A stretch of DNA of 64,000 nucleotides from Mercenaria mercenaria (GCF_021730395.1 NC_069371.1:50974001-51038000); one strand, 5' to 3'. Shown: positions 49,580 through 61,212, numbered from the stretch's first letter. Notes: generated by a model not told the origin, from the sequence alone. A program made the numbers and translations.

Positions 49580-50414
49580 TTCATACCTCTTTGAAGAAAC
49601 TGATATACTGTTCAAAGGAAGTGTCTAGCCATCCGGTAGTCTCAATTTTTCGACTGCAGGGCAGACTGATTTCACAGACTGATGTTCACCATATATCTGC
49701 CTCAATGTTGCAAGTAGTGAGGATCAAAACTGTGCTGGAAATTGACGCGATTTAAACTAAATTATTTATAGTTTTTAAAAATAAACTGATCGATACACAC
49801 AGAGCTTTACCTGACCGAGGTAGAAGTTTAATGGTGTAAGCTGAAAACACGCTGACATATATTAAAAAGTGTTTTGCCTACAAAACAGAGGTTTTCTCAT
49901 TAGTTAGGACAATTGTAATGGTTGTATTTGGAATGAGCATTCCAGACATGTAATTTTTAGTGTGAAGAATTGGGTTTAAATATATGTATTTGAAGCCTCC
50001 AAATATAGCGATGCGATTTGTGTTGCTAGTTATATACACATAGAAGGAAAACTTTCTGCATTGTTTTGAATGGTAAGTGGGTTGTGCACGGAGGGCATTA
50101 TAATCTCTATAAATGAAAGAGGCCTTTGCACATTTATAATTAGTTGGGCTAGGTGTATTCACAGTATTGTGTCTGATCAATTAAATTGATTATTTGTATA
50201 TAATGTAATGTAAGAACATTCACATTATAAATGAAAATGTCACTGAAGATAATTTAAAATTCTACTTTAATTTTTTTTGTAGTTATTAAATTTGTCACAC
50301 TTTGATTTAACCTTTTGAGAAACAGTAATCAGAAAAATCAGTCAAGTTTTAGGTTTGAACTAGGACTAGTACATTTGTATATGTTAGGGAAAAAAAAAAT
50401 GCTATATCAAATAA
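49580..50414. other. Unassigned AT-rich sequence
   Basis: A modest open stretch at 49590-49755 has no recognisable family on either strand. The 100-codon minus frame at 49878-50180 is not convincing. Confidence 0.4.
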
Positions 50415-50762
50415 TTTTTAGCCCATCTGAGCCAAATGCTCAGGGTGAGCTGTTGTGATCGCTCACTGTCCAGCATCCGGCGTCCTTCCTTAAAACAACA
50501 TGTGGTAATTTGAAAAAATGGTAAAATCTCAAAAAAAAAAAAAAAATCTAAAACCTAATATTTAAAGTTTCATAATCCGCATACCACTGTATTTACTTGT
50601 ACATTAATTGCTTTTTCATTTTAAGAAGACCATCCAAGGAACATCCTGGTGAAGTTTCATAAAAATTGGCTTGGTGGTTTAGGAGGAGATGTTTTTTAAA
50701 GGAAGGACACCGGATGCCGGACAGTGAGCGATCACAATAGCTCACCCTGGTGGGCTAAAAAA
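50415..50762. mobile_element. Foldback element with TTTTAGCCCA ends
   Basis: Left end AGCCCATCTGAGC...GTGAGCTGTTGTGATCGCTC and its inverse at the right (GAGCGATCACAATAGCTCAC...GGGCTAAAA) form 60-70-bp arms with CATCCGGxGTCCTTCCT. Either two element heads facing each other or a MITE derived from them. Confidence 0.65.
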
Positions 50763-51310
50763 TTGAATTCTGTATAAAACACTGGTTGCCATGGCAACTG
50801 AAAGGAAAGACTTTTAAAATCTTCTTGTCCAAAACGGTCCAAAACCACAGGACCTAGGGCTTTGAAATTTGATATGTAGCATCATATAGCGGTCCTCTAC
50901 CAAGATTATTCAAATAATCCCTCTAGGGTCAAATATGGCCTCGCCCTAGGGGTCACATGGTTTATAGAGACTTATATAGGAAAAAACTTTAAAAATCTTC
51001 TTGTTTGAAACCATAAGGCATACCCTTTGATATTGGGTATGTAGCATTGCCTTGTGGTCCTCTACTAAGACAGTTCAAATTATCCCCTAGGGAGAAAAGA
51101 GGCCCCGCAATGGTGGTACCAAGTTTTACCTAGACGTATAGGAAAAACTTAAAAAATCTTTTTGTCTCAAACTGCATGGCCTAAGCTTTTGATAATTGGT
51201 AGCATTACCTAGTGGTCCTTACCATATTTGTTCAGATTATGCCCCTTGGGTAAAAAGAGGCTCTGCCCTGGGGGCCCAAAGTTTTATATAGACTTATATA
51301 GGAAAAACAT
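50763..51310. repeat. Minisatellite array, ~175-bp units (E2 family)
   Basis: Three degenerate units with AAAATCTTCTTGT, GGTCCTCTACCAAG, CAAATTATCCC and ATAGACTTATATAGGAAAAA, without AGGTCA. Similar to 1774-2540. Confidence 0.6.
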
Positions 51311-51826
51311 TTAGCCCATTTGACTTGTAGCTCATTTTTATGCCCCCTGCACAATGACCAGACTTAATCTTTAACACTATTATAAGGTCCTCTCTGAAAT
51401 TCATTCAAATTGGAGTACTTGGTCGCTAAAAGGGCCGCTACCACAACAAATAAATATACCTTTAAATGATTAATTTACTCATGAACTGCTTGATGGATCT
51501 TCATCAAACTCAATGTAGGGTCCTCTCCCAAATTTGTTCAAATAGGGATGCTTTGCCTCTTTTAGGGAGCACTTGATCTAAGAATAGAAAATACTTTTCT
51601 TCTCATGAACAGCTTGATAGATCTTCATCAAACTTGGTCTGTAGCATCATAAGGTCTTCTCCTAATTTTATGCAAATAGGGGTACTTAGACCTTTTAGAA
51701 GCCACTTGAGGTAACTATAGAAAGCTTCTAAAATAGCCTCAGTCTGTTCCAATTGTGTGTTTTTCCCATCCTGTTTTAAAGACCTAATAACCATATAGTG
51801 TTTGAACTGTTTGTCATCTGTCACAG
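51311..51826. repeat. Minisatellite array, ~155-bp units
   Basis: Units with CATGAACxGCTTGATxGATCTTCATCAAACT and AAATAGGG near 51479, 51605 and similar blocks; preceded by TTTAGCCCATTTGA and TTTTTATGCCCC. Confidence 0.5.
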
Positions 51827-52154
51827 TAATTATGTCTCGGTATGTAGTTGGGGAGACATACTGATTTAGTGGTTTTTCTGTCTTGTCTGTCTATCAGTCT
51901 GTCTGTCACAAAGTTTTTTCACGTAGCTTGTCCGCTTTTACACCAAACTGCAAAAGAGTGAGCATTTGAAAGCCTAGTAATGCATATCGTCAACATTTTT
52001 TGGGATTGGTGATTTTCAGGGAACATACCCTTTTGAAAGTGTCAAAGGAGTAGGTACATTGGATCCAAGTCAGTGAACAATTATTTCATATATAGTTTAC
52101 GCAAAACAGTTCTCTCAGACTGCATATTTAACTACCATTAAAAAAACTGACTGT
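51827..52154 (+). mobile_element. Fragment of an E8-like element head
   Basis: ATGTCTC at 51832 pairs with GAGACAT at 51853, followed by a CTGTCTTGTCTGTCTATC linker. The LINE at 52163 is inserted just downstream. Confidence 0.5.
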
Positions 52155-52162
52155 TGTTTTAA

Positions 52163-54016
52163 GAATGATGCGGGAGAACTATCTCTGAATGATGAGGACA
52201 AGATGAAGCTTGGGTTGAACACTATGCTAGACTTCTGAATGTTGAGTTCAAGTGGCCGAGTGACCTACTTCCTAAGGTTGATCCAGTGGAGGGTCCACCC
52301 CCACCTGTCACCATGGATATTATCCGCAAGGCTCTCAGCAAGATGAAGTGTGGCAAAGCTGCAGGCCCCTCGGGCATCATAGCTGAGATGTTGAAGGCTG
52401 CAGGTGAGGAGGGCATAGATTTGTTAAGAAAGCTGGTGGAAGTTGTCTTTAGTAGTGGTGTGATCCCCAAGGATTGGCAAGAGAGCTACATCCTGAACCT
52501 CTACAAGGGTAAAGGTGATGCCCTCGACCGAGGTAATTATCGAGGCCTTAAGCTCACCGACCAGGTTATGAAGTTACTGGAGCGTGTGTTGGACAGTTTC
52601 ATCCGTGGTATGGTGGACATTGACTCTATGCAGTTTGGCTTTGTGCCAGGCAGAGGTACAACAGATGCTATCTTCATCCTACGCCAGCTACAGGAGAAGT
52701 ACATAGCTGCAAACAAGCCACTTTATATCGCGTTTGTCGACTTGGAGAAGGCCTTCGATCGTGTACCAAGGAAAGTCCTCCGGTGGGCACTGAGGAGTCT
52801 GGGTGTTGAGGAATGGGCTGTACGTGTCATTCAGGGTATGTACTCTGATGTAAGAAGCCGTGTACGAGTCAACGGGCAGTACAGTGAGGAGTTCGGAGTT
52901 GAAGTTGGAGTTCATCAGGGATCTGTCCTCAGTCCCCTACTTTTCATCCTCGTACTGGAGGCTCTGTCACGCGAGTTCCGCACAGGTGTGCCTTGGGAGC
53001 TCCTGTATGCAGACGACCTAGCTGTGATCGCCGATTCACTGGAGGAATGTGTCACTAAGCTGAAGGCGTGGAAGAATGGTATGGAAGACAAGGGTCTGAG
53101 AGTGAACATGAAGAAGACCAAGTTTATGATCTCTGGCTCTGGTCTGGATCTTCTGCGAGACTCTGGTGCTTTTCCTTGCGCGGTCTGTCGGAGTGGTGTT
53201 GGGGTAAACTCCATCGAAAGTTCCAAGTGCAGACATTGGGTTCACAAGAAGTGCAGTGGAATCATTGGAAGACTGAGCGCCAATCCATCATACGTATGTC
53301 CTAGATGCTGCGGCCAGGCAAGGCCAATTGATGGTAGACCAGTCACTCAAGTAGATGTGGATGGTACTCTGCTTGACGTGGAAGCCGGTTTCTGCTATCT
53401 TGGCAACATGCTGTGTGCTGGTGGAGGCTGTGAACTTGCCATCATTTCCAGATGTTGTACTGCCTGGGGAAAGTTCAAGAAACTCCTGCCAATTCTGACT
53501 TCCAAGCATGTATCCCTCAAGACTTGTGGAAAAGTGTTCAATGCCTGTGTCCGTTCTGCCCTACTGCATGGTAGTGAAACGTGGGCGCCTTCTGCTCCAG
53601 ATTTACAGCGGCTCTGTCGAAACGACAGGTCAATGATCCGATGGATCTGTGGCATCAAACCCAATGACGACGTACCCATAGCAGCACTGTACGCAAAGCT
53701 GGGGTTACAGGAGGTGACAGAGGCTATTCGTACCAGACGTCTGAGGTGGTATGGCCATGTCATTCGTGCATCCTCATGCATCAACTCAATCTTGAGTAAG
53801 TCCATACCAAACTCCAAAGGACGTGGGAGACCTAAAAAGACCTGGTTGGAATGTGTCAAGCGGGACTTGAAGGCTTACAACCTTGACAGCTTTGACTCAC
53901 ATGACAGAGAAGCATGGAGACTGGGTGTTAAACAATCTAGCCACCTGCTGCCTACCCTAATAAGTTACTGGGACACCCGCAGCAGTCGACAAATAAACAC
54001 TGGATGATGATGATGA
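52163..54016 (+). mobile_element. Young 5'-truncated RTE-type LINE
   Basis: Flanked by TGTTTTAA at 52155-52162 and 54017-54024, and ending in a (GAT)n run, the usual RTE 3' tail. An open frame runs from 52208 to 54007: reverse transcriptase with FVDLEKAFDRVPR (motif A), HQGSVLSPLLFILVLEAL (motif B), LLYADDLAVIADS (motif C), then a PHD-like zinc region (CAVC, SSKCRHWVHKKC, CPRC), and a C-terminal part with LLHGSETWAP and RLRWYGHVIR. The endonuclease is missing through truncation, and a single-base loss near 52207 puts the first 15 codons (NDAGELSLNDEDKMK) in another frame. The uninterrupted frame indicates a recent insertion, unlike the two other LINE pieces. It would need its 5' end to be mobile, so it is dead on arrival. 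Confidence 0.9.
52208..54007 (+). CDS. LINE reverse transcriptase, partial ORF2
   Basis: 600 codons without a stop; no promoter or start is implied. The first ATG-like position (52286) is internal. Target-primed reverse transcription is the family's activity. Not a host gene. Confidence 0.88.
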   Translation, partial: AWVEHYARLLNVEFKWPSDLLPKVDPVEGPPPPVTMDIIRKALSKMKCGKAAGPSGIIAEMLKAAGEEGIDLLRKLVEVVFSSGVIPKDWQESYILNLYKGKGDALDRGNYRGLKLTDQVMKLLERVLDSFIRGMVDIDSMQFGFVPGRGTTDAIFILRQLQEKYIAANKPLYIAFVDLEKAFDRVPRKVLRWALRSLGVEEWAVRVIQGMYSDVRSRVRVNGQYSEEFGVEVGVHQGSVLSPLLFILVLEALSREFRTGVPWELLYADDLAVIADSLEECVTKLKAWKNGMEDKGLRVNMKKTKFMISGSGLDLLRDSGAFPCAVCRSGVGVNSIESSKCRHWVHKKCSGIIGRLSANPSYVCPRCCGQARPIDGRPVTQVDVDGTLLDVEAGFCYLGNMLCAGGGCELAIISRCCTAWGKFKKLLPILTSKHVSLKTCGKVFNACVRSALLHGSETWAPSAPDLQRLCRNDRSMIRWICGIKPNDDVPIAALYAKLGLQEVTEAIRTRRLRWYGHVIRASSCINSILSKSIPNSKGRGRPKKTWLECVKRDLKAYNLDSFDSHDREAWRLGVKQSSHLLPTLISYWDTRSSRQINTG

Positions 54017-54024
54017 TGTTTTAA

Positions 54025-54454
54025 ATCATAACTGTTACTGCAGGATTTTTAATTATGAATGTAACTCTATAATTTCTATATTTAGAATGATTAGGATTTT
54101 GTACATTTGAAGTAAATATCTAAAGTTAAAATATTTTAGTGAATGATGGCCATTGGATATCTTTAAAGCACAATTCTTAATTATGATTCTGGAAATTGGA
54201 TTCAGATTTTATTAGTTCTATAGCAGTGTAATATTAAAGCACTGTAAAAGTTTTAAAGGCACTGGCCTGAAAATTATGGCTAAAAATTATCGTTCTTTAA
54301 AATTAATGTTTGGTCATATTATGAGCATATAATCATAAGTTTGTCGCCTTAGTGTAAAAAGCAAATAAGTCCTTCTTTAAGTCAATGCAGTTACCCTCTT
54401 CTTGCATTGAGGTGTGTCCACTGTTTTTTATTTCTACACTATCTTAAAAATGAC
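54025..54454. other. AT-rich non-coding sequence
   Basis: Nothing recognised. Confidence 0.4.
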
Positions 54455-54560
54455 AAATCAAAAAATAAAAACATGCCCGAATTGGGATAGAACCTGAGGT
54501 GTTTTGACAATAAAAACTTTACAGCATTCTTGACCAGAACATGATGGAGAAATACGTACT
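54455..54560 (-). mobile_element. Possible SINE fragment
   Basis: Minus strand CAGGTTCTATCCC resembles a B box with CTGGTCAAGAATGC upstream. Weak. Confidence 0.3.
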
Positions 54561-54727
54561 GAACAAAATACAAATACAAAGATTTATGATTAAGGCAGTT
54601 TACCTCTGGTACCCCATTAGAAATGCTTTCAGATTTTGAATGGAAAATTTAGTAAAAACAACTAATTCTCATGGGAATCTGTTAGTAATGAAGTTACAAA
54701 GCTTCTTAAGAAAAAAAGCAATAATTT

Positions 54728-54730
<3 letters not shown>

Positions 54731-54778
<48 letters not shown>
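54731..54778. repeat. Poly-T tract
   Basis: Uninterrupted T run of nearly 50. Confidence 0.95.
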
Positions 54779-54780
<2 letters not shown>

Positions 54781-55044
54781 CGCATGATCTGGAGGTCTGT
54801 GCCTTTAAACTGCAATAAACCAACTGACCTTAATTTGAACCAGTTTTAATGCTTATCGATTGATCAAGTAGAATTGCGTAATAGTTAAGTGTACAGAGAA
54901 ACAGGTACTTATAGCAAGTTTACTTTATTGAAAGCTTTCAGCTTAATTTCCACCCTCACTGCTTTACTCGCACATTCTGTTTAATATATTGATCAGAAAA
55001 TAGTGGCTACTGTTTCATTCACAAAATCCATATACAGTATTTTT

Positions 55045-55440
55045 ATGCCCACTCCAGAGAATACGGACGTGGGTTGCGTTCTGCCAGTGTGTTGTTCTCT
55101 AAGTCTTTAGACCATTTTGTTTTTGACCCTTTTGATGTTTGCTGGTGTCAGGAGGTGAGCCCTATTAATTCATAGTCCAAAGGTCAAGGTTACATGGATC
55201 TCGAGACTGAAAATGGTTTCTGCTTGATAGCTAGAGAATGTTTCCGCTGTTCGCAAGATGTGGTGTGTAGATGGCTTCAGAAGTTTAAGGTGTAAGTCAG
55301 AGGTCAAGGTCAAAGGTCAGTGTCACAGTGACATTTAGACTAGAAATGGCTTTTGCGCAATTTCTATAGAATTGAAATAGTTTCTATTCCATTGCTTGAG
55401 ATTGCTTGGGCCTGTGTCTGTCAGACTTCATAGATGATTG
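55045..55440 (+). repeat. Decayed minisatellite (AGGTCA-containing)
   Basis: TTTTATGCCCACTCCAGAG, CAAAGGTCAAGGTTACATGG and GGTCAAGGTCAAAGGTCAGT occur in two degenerate units. Ends not recognised. Confidence 0.45.
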
Positions 55441-55538
55441 CTTGTTCTGCATCCTTAGTAGAATCCAGTTACTACTGGGGTGTCAATTGCAACTGAAAGT
55501 TACAATGGAAAATAGATTTTTCATGATGAAATAATAAA

Positions 55539-56319
55539 AACAAGAGCTGTCTCCATAGGATGACACATGCCCCCGATGGCACTTTGAATGAATAGTTATG
55601 GCCGATGTTACAGTTTAGGACCTTTGACCTATGGACCTGGGTCTTGCGCGCGACATGTCGTCTTACTGTGGTACACATTCATGCCCAGTAATTTTAAAAT
55701 CCATGCATGAATGACAAAGATATGGACCGGACACGCCCATCAATGCACTATCATGAAATATGACCTTTAACGTCTAAGTGTGACCTTGACTTTTGAGCTA
55801 CGGACCTGGGTCTTGCATGCGACACGTCATCTTACTGTGGTACACATTCATGCCAAGTTATTTGAAAATCCATCCATGGATGACAAAGATATGGACCGGA
55901 CACGAATGCACTATCATGAAAAATGACCTTTAACGTCTAAGTGTGACCTTGACCTTTGAGCTATGGACCTGGGTCTTGCTCGCGACACGTCGTCTTACTG
56001 TGGTACACATTCATGCCAAGTTATTTGAAAATCCACCCATGGATGACAAAGATATGGACCGGACACGAATGCACTATATGAAAAATGACCTTTAACGTCT
56101 AAGTGTGACCTTGACCTTTGAGCTACGGACCTGGGTCTTGCGTGCGACACGTCGTTTTACTGTGGTACACATTCATGCCAAGTTATTTGAAAATCCATCC
56201 ATCGATGACAAAGATATGGACCGGACACGAAAATTGCGGACAGACTGACAGACCGACAGACTGACAGACCGACAGACGGACAGACGGTTCAAAAACTATA
56301 TGCCTCCCTTTGGGTGCAT
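55539..56319 (-). mobile_element. Minisatellite element E11
   Basis: Minus orientation. 3' end AACAAG (55539-55544) with TGTCTCCATAGGATGACA as an imperfect hairpin. Four units of about 163 bp with GTGTGACCTTGACCTTTGAG, GCGACACGTCGTCTTACTG and GATATGGACCGGACAC. 5' side: GACAGACCGACAGACGG linker and head hairpin ATGCCTCCCTTTGGGTGCAT (56300-56319). Its units are distant relatives of those in E6/E7. Confidence 0.75.
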
Positions 56320-56591
56320 AAAAAAAATGTATTATTGTTTTTTAAAGATTTAAGTTTCTGTTACCTTGCAACCCTTGATTTCTTTAGATTCATACATTTT
56401 TTATTAATAATTATTCTAATGCATAAAAATGTAATTAGAAAAAAAAAGAATAATGTTACAGAATATGTTAAATAAACATTAATTCAAATTGTAACTTTAG
56501 ACATTATTTCTCAGCTTGAATTTTTTTGCAACTGTATTGGCCGGAGATGTATGTCAATAAATTCATAACTAATACTTCTTCATTTTTCCAG

Positions 56592-56632
56592 GTCCTGTAC
56601 ATGTTGATATGGGTGCAAAAGGTGATATCTGA
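56592..56632 (+). CDS. Candidate terminal exon of an unidentified gene
   Basis: TTCTTCATTTTTCCAG, a good 3' splice site, is followed by a short frame in phase 1 reading (G)PVHVDMGAKGDI and TGA. No upstream exon is recognised between 54.0 and 56.5 kb. It could equally be a chance match. A GATAAAAG|GTAAATAT donor-like site at about 57090 would fit a 3' UTR intron. Confidence 0.3.
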
Positions 56633-56639
56633 GCAGTAA

Positions 56640-57090
56640 CAGATTGACCAGCTAGGACTTTGTTGGCAAATAAGGACTAGTCAGGTTTGTCAGAATTCTG
56701 CTTTCGAATCAGGACAGGCTTATTAGTGGCTCAGACCTACACTCTTTGATCAGAACTTTCGGTAGTGGATCAGAACTTTGCCATTATAATAGATAAGGAC
56801 TTTGGGTATCAGATTTGGGGTTTCGCTAGTGGATTAGAACTTTGTCACTGGACCAGGACTTCAGATAGTGAAGCTGGTGGATCTTGTCACAACAAAGGAA
56901 TCAGGACTTAGCTAGGGGATTGGGATCAGCTAGAGAATTTGGACTCCATTAAGAAATCAGGATAAGCTGGAGAATTAGTACTTGCTTAAGGAATCAGGAT
57001 CAGCTAAAGAATTATAGTACTGGGCTAAGGAACCAGGACACAGAAGAGATGATTATCATGGTCTCTGAGTGGATTTCTTGCTTGGATAAA
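56640..57090. repeat. Degenerate ~23-27-bp repeat
   Basis: GATCAGAACTTT, GGATCAGCTAxAGAATT and AAGGAATCAGGA phrases recur about every 23-27 bp. Confidence 0.55.
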
Positions 57091-57124
57091 AGGTAAATAT
57101 TCATGGTAGTTTTACTTCTAAGTT

Positions 57125-57302
57125 TATGAATACCTTAGCCCCATGTGGTTCTGGGACGATCTGTGTGTGAAAAGAATTGGAACCACTGCCTTACCCTTGC
57201 ATGATCGTAAGAGGCGACTAATAGGGTCTTAAATTTGTAGTCCTGTTTGGCACCATATAACCTATACTGTGTTGGTACGCTGTAAAACCCAAATAAATAA
57301 AT
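57125..57302 (+). mobile_element. SINE (3' part) with AAATAAATAAATA tail
   Basis: CCTTGCATGATCGTAAGAGG, GTTTGGCACCATATAACC and GTGTTGGTACGCTGTAAAAC lead into CCCAAATAAATAAATA. The tail resembles that of the SINE at 16189. The tRNA head is not seen. Confidence 0.6.
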
Positions 57303-57710
57303 ATGAATACCTTAGGTACAAAAGGGGAAGGTGCCTGTGCCATTCATGTGGGGAAAATAGCTGAGTACTTGAGCAAAGGGGAATATAATTGTGATGTACA
57401 GTCACTTTAAGGGAAAGACTGCAGAGATTGAAAAAAATTTTCGGAAGGTAAAAGGCCTGTAAATGGTTTCTGCTCTAGAAGAAAAGAGCCCTGTCTAATA
57501 AAATCTGAGAACTGCATAAAATGCAACCAACCTAATAGCAGACTTGGTTTGACTGGCAGTTCTTAAGAGGTAATGAAATGTGCAGTGCACCCACGCACTA
57601 TCAACACTGGCTACAGTAGAATTCTATCATTGTAAAAGTTCAATTAATATGTACAGTAATTTGCATACAAAACAATGTTTCTTGTCTTCGAAAACTTTAT
57701 GTGTCATCTG

Positions 57711-58221
57711 TTTTTAGCTCATCTGATTTGTTTGAGAAAAAAAAAGATGAGTTATTGTCATCACTTGATTGGTGCCGGCGTCTGTGTCAGCGTCAACATT
57801 GCCTAGTTAAGTTTTATGTTTAGGTCAGCTTTTCTCCTAAACTATCAAAGCTTTTACTTTAAAATTGCAACACTTGTTCACCATCAAAGGCTAACTCTGT
57901 ACAGCAAGAAACATAACCCCTTTCTGCTTTTTGCAAGAATTATGGGCCCTTTTGGACTTAGAAAATATCATATTTCTTGGTCAAGTTTTGCGTTTAGGTC
58001 AACTTTTCACCTTAATGGTCAAAGCTATTGCTTTAAAACTTGGAGCAGTTATTTGCTATTAAAAGCTGACTCTGAACAACACAGCAAGTACCATAACTCC
58101 ACACTGCTTTTTGCAAGAATTATGGCCCCTTTTGGACTTAGAAAATCATGGGTAGGACAATATTTCTATTATACAGAGACAAAAAAGTCAGTTGAGCGTC
58201 TGCACGCGCAAGGCTCTTGTT
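57711..58221 (+). mobile_element. Minisatellite element E12 (two units)
   Basis: Starts TTTTTAGCTCATCTG with the head hairpin CTCATCT...AGATGAG, has two units of about 175 bp (TTTAGGTCAxCTTTTC, TTTTTGCAAGAATTATGG) and ends TTGAGCGTC, a GCGT/ACGC hairpin and CTTGTT (58216-58221). A 171-codon frame across it is a by-product. Confidence 0.7.
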
Positions 58222-58598
58222 ATTCCATGAAATTGAACACTGCACCTTTTTTCAGATTCTCAAAATACTGGAGTTTCTACTTACAGGAAAGTTTATTCTT
58301 TCGTATCTTTGCAAGTCATGTGTATACATAAGTTTCACAGAGCTCTCCAGAAGGCCCGGTGGCTGGCGATTTCGCCGTCTACTGACGGATGTACCGCGGG
58401 CTACTTTTCTGAAACTAAACAAAAAAATGAACTTCAAAATATAAAATAATAACCCGAAAATAATTGTCGAATGAAAACATAAACAAACCGCAACCATTAC
58501 ATGTGTATTCCAACAGTTAAACTACGTTATTTTTGTATACTGACATGTGGTTGTTGTTTCCCAAGTCAGTGAAATTGCGCAGGATCTTAGCGCATCTA
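58222..58598. other. Unassigned sequence with a GC-rich block
   Basis: 58335-58410 is GC-rich (GGCCCGGTGGCTGGCG, GATGTACCGCGGGC) between AT-rich flanks. Frames on both strands are unrecognised. Confidence 0.35.
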
Positions 58599-61212
58599 TT
58601 TTTAGCTCACCTGTCACAAAGAGAAAAGGTGAGCTTTTGTGATCGCGCGGTGTCCGTCGTGCGTCCGTGCGTCCGTAAACTTTTGCTTGTGACCACTCTA
58701 GAGGTCACATTTTTCATGGGATCTTTATAAAGTTGGTCAGAATGTTCATCTTGATGATCTCTAGGTCAAGTTCGAAACTGGGTCACGTGCCTTCAAAAAC
58801 TAGGTCAGTAGATCTAAAAAAAAAAAAAAACATTGTGACCTCTCTAGAGGCCATATATTTCACAAGATCTTCATGAAAATTGGTCAGAATGTTTACCTTG
58901 ATGATATCTAGGTCAAGTTCGAAACTGGGTCACGTGTCGTCAAAAAGTAGGTCAGTAGGTCTAAAAATAGAAAAACCTTGTGACCTCTCTAGAGGCCATA
59001 TATTTCACAAGATCTTCATGAAAATTGGTCAGAACTTTCACCTTGATGATATCTAGGTCAAGTTCGAAACTGGGTCACATGCCGTCAAAAACTAGGTCAG
59101 TAGGTCTAAAAATAGAAAAACCTTGTGACCTCTCTAGAGGCCATATTTTTCATGGGATCTGTATAAAAGTTGGTCTGAATGTTCATCTTAATGATATCTA
59201 GGGCGAGTTCAAAACTGGGTCAACTGCGGTCAAAAACTAGGTCAGTAGGTTTAAAAATAGAAAAACCTTGTGACTTCTCTTGAGGCCATATATTTCATGA
59301 GATCTTCATGAAAATTGGTCAGAATGTTCACCTTGATGATATCTAGTTCAAGTTCGAAACTGGGTCACGTGCCGTCAAAAACTAGGTCAGTAGGTCTAAA
59401 AATAGAAAAACTTTGTGACCTCTCTAAAGGCCATATATTTTACAAGATCTTCATGAAAATTGGTCAGAACGTTCACCTTGATGATATCTAGGTAAAGTTC
59501 GAAACTAGGTCATGTGCCGTCATAATCTAGGTCAGTAGGTCAGATAATAGAAAAACCTTGTGACCTCTCTAAAGGCCATAATTTTCATGGGATCTGTATG
59601 AAAGTTGGTCTGAATGTTCATCTTGATGTTATCTAGGTCAGGTTCGAAACTGGGTCACGTGCGGTCAAAAACTAGGTCAGTAGGTCTAAAAATAGAAAAA
59701 CCTTGTATTATCTCTAGAGGCCATACTTGTGAATGGATCTCCATATAAATTGGTCAGAATGTTCACCTTGATGATATCTAGGTCAAGTTCGAAACTAGGT
59801 CACGTGCCGTCATAATCTAGGTCAGTAGGTCAAATAATAGAAAACCCTTGTGACCTCTCTAAAGGCCATATTTTTGATGGGATCTGTATGAAAGTTGGTC
59901 TGAATGTTCATCTTGATAATATCTAGGTCGAGTTGAAAACTGGGTCATGTTCAGTCAAAAACTAGGTCAGTAGGTCTAAAAATAGAAAAACCTTCTGACC
60001 TCTCTCGAGGCCATATATTTCATGAGATCTTCATGAAAATTGGTCAGAATGTTCACCTTGATGATATCTAGTTCAAGTTCGAAAGAGGGTCACATGCCAT
60101 CAGAAACTAGGTCAGTAGGTCTAAAAATAGAAAAACCTTGTGACATTTCTGAAGGCCATATATTTTACAAGATCTTCATGAAAATTGGTCAGAACGTTCA
60201 CCTTGATGATATCTAGGTCAAGTTCGAAACTAGGTCACGTGCCCTCATAATCTAGGTCAGTAGGTCTTAAAATAGAAAAACCTTGTGACCTCTCTAAAGG
60301 CCATATTTTTCATGGGATCTGTATGAAAGTTGGTGTGAATGTTCACCTTGATGATATCTAGGTCAAGTTCGAAACTGGTTCACGTGCGTTCAAAAACTAG
60401 GTCAGTAGGTCTTAAAATAGAAAAACCTTGTGACCTCTCTAGAGGCCATACTTGTGAATGGATCTCCATAAAAATTGGTCAGAATGTTCACCTTGATGAT
60501 ATCTAGGTCAAGTTTGAAACTAGGTCACGTGCCTTCATAATCTAGGTCAGTAGGTCAAATAATAGAAAAACCTTGTGACCTCTCTAAAGGCCATATTTTT
60601 CATGGGATCTGTATGAAAGTTAGTGTGAATGTTCATCTTGATGATATCTAGGTCAGGTTTGAAACTGGGTCAACTGCGGTCAAAAACTAGGTCAGTAGGT
60701 CTAAAATTATTAAAATCTTTTGACCTCTCTAGAGGCCATATGTTTCAATGGATCTTCATGAAAATTGACCTGAATGTTCACCTTGATAATCTAGGTCGTT
60801 TCAAAATGGGTCACGTGCGGTCAGAACTAGGCCAGTAGGTATAAATAGAAAAACTTGTGACCTCTCTAGAGGCCATATTTTCATGAGATCTTCATGAAAA
60901 TTAATGAGAATGTTCACCTTGATGATATCTAGATAAAATTCAAAACAGGGTCACATACCTTCGAAAACTAGGTCAATAGGTCAAATAATAGAAAAACCTT
61001 GTGACCTCTCTAGAGACCATATTTTTCAATGGATCTTCATGAAAATTGGTCAGAATTTTTATCTTGATAATATCTAGGGCAAGTTCAAAACTGGGTCACA
61101 TGAGCTCAAAAACTAGGTCACTATGTCAAATAATAGAAAAAACCACGTCATACTCGAAACTGGGTCATGTGGGAAGAGGTGAGCGATTCAGGACCATCAT
61201 GGTCCTCTTGTT
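58599..61212 (+). mobile_element. Minisatellite element E13, ~17 units of 145 bp
   Basis: Starts TTTAGCTCACCTGTCACAAA with head hairpin (CTCACCT / AGGTGAG), then GTCCGTCGTGCGTCCGTGCG linker. Units of 145 bp (anchors TAGGTCAGTAGG at 58948, 59093, 59238) with GTGACCTCTCTAGAGGCCAT and CTTGATGATATCTAGGTCAA. Tail: GAGGTGAGCG (inverse of the head), perfect hairpin AGGACCATCATGGTCCT (61190-61206) and CTTGTT. A five-unit higher-order pattern repeats at 725 bp. Confidence 0.85.

Noticed and set aside
53395-53859. 154-codon antisense frame within the LINE
   Set aside because: Shadow of the reverse-transcriptase frame on the opposite strand.
57816-58331. 171-codon plus-strand frame
   Set aside because: It spans the two units of minisatellite element E12 and its flank; the protein repeats itself unit by unit.
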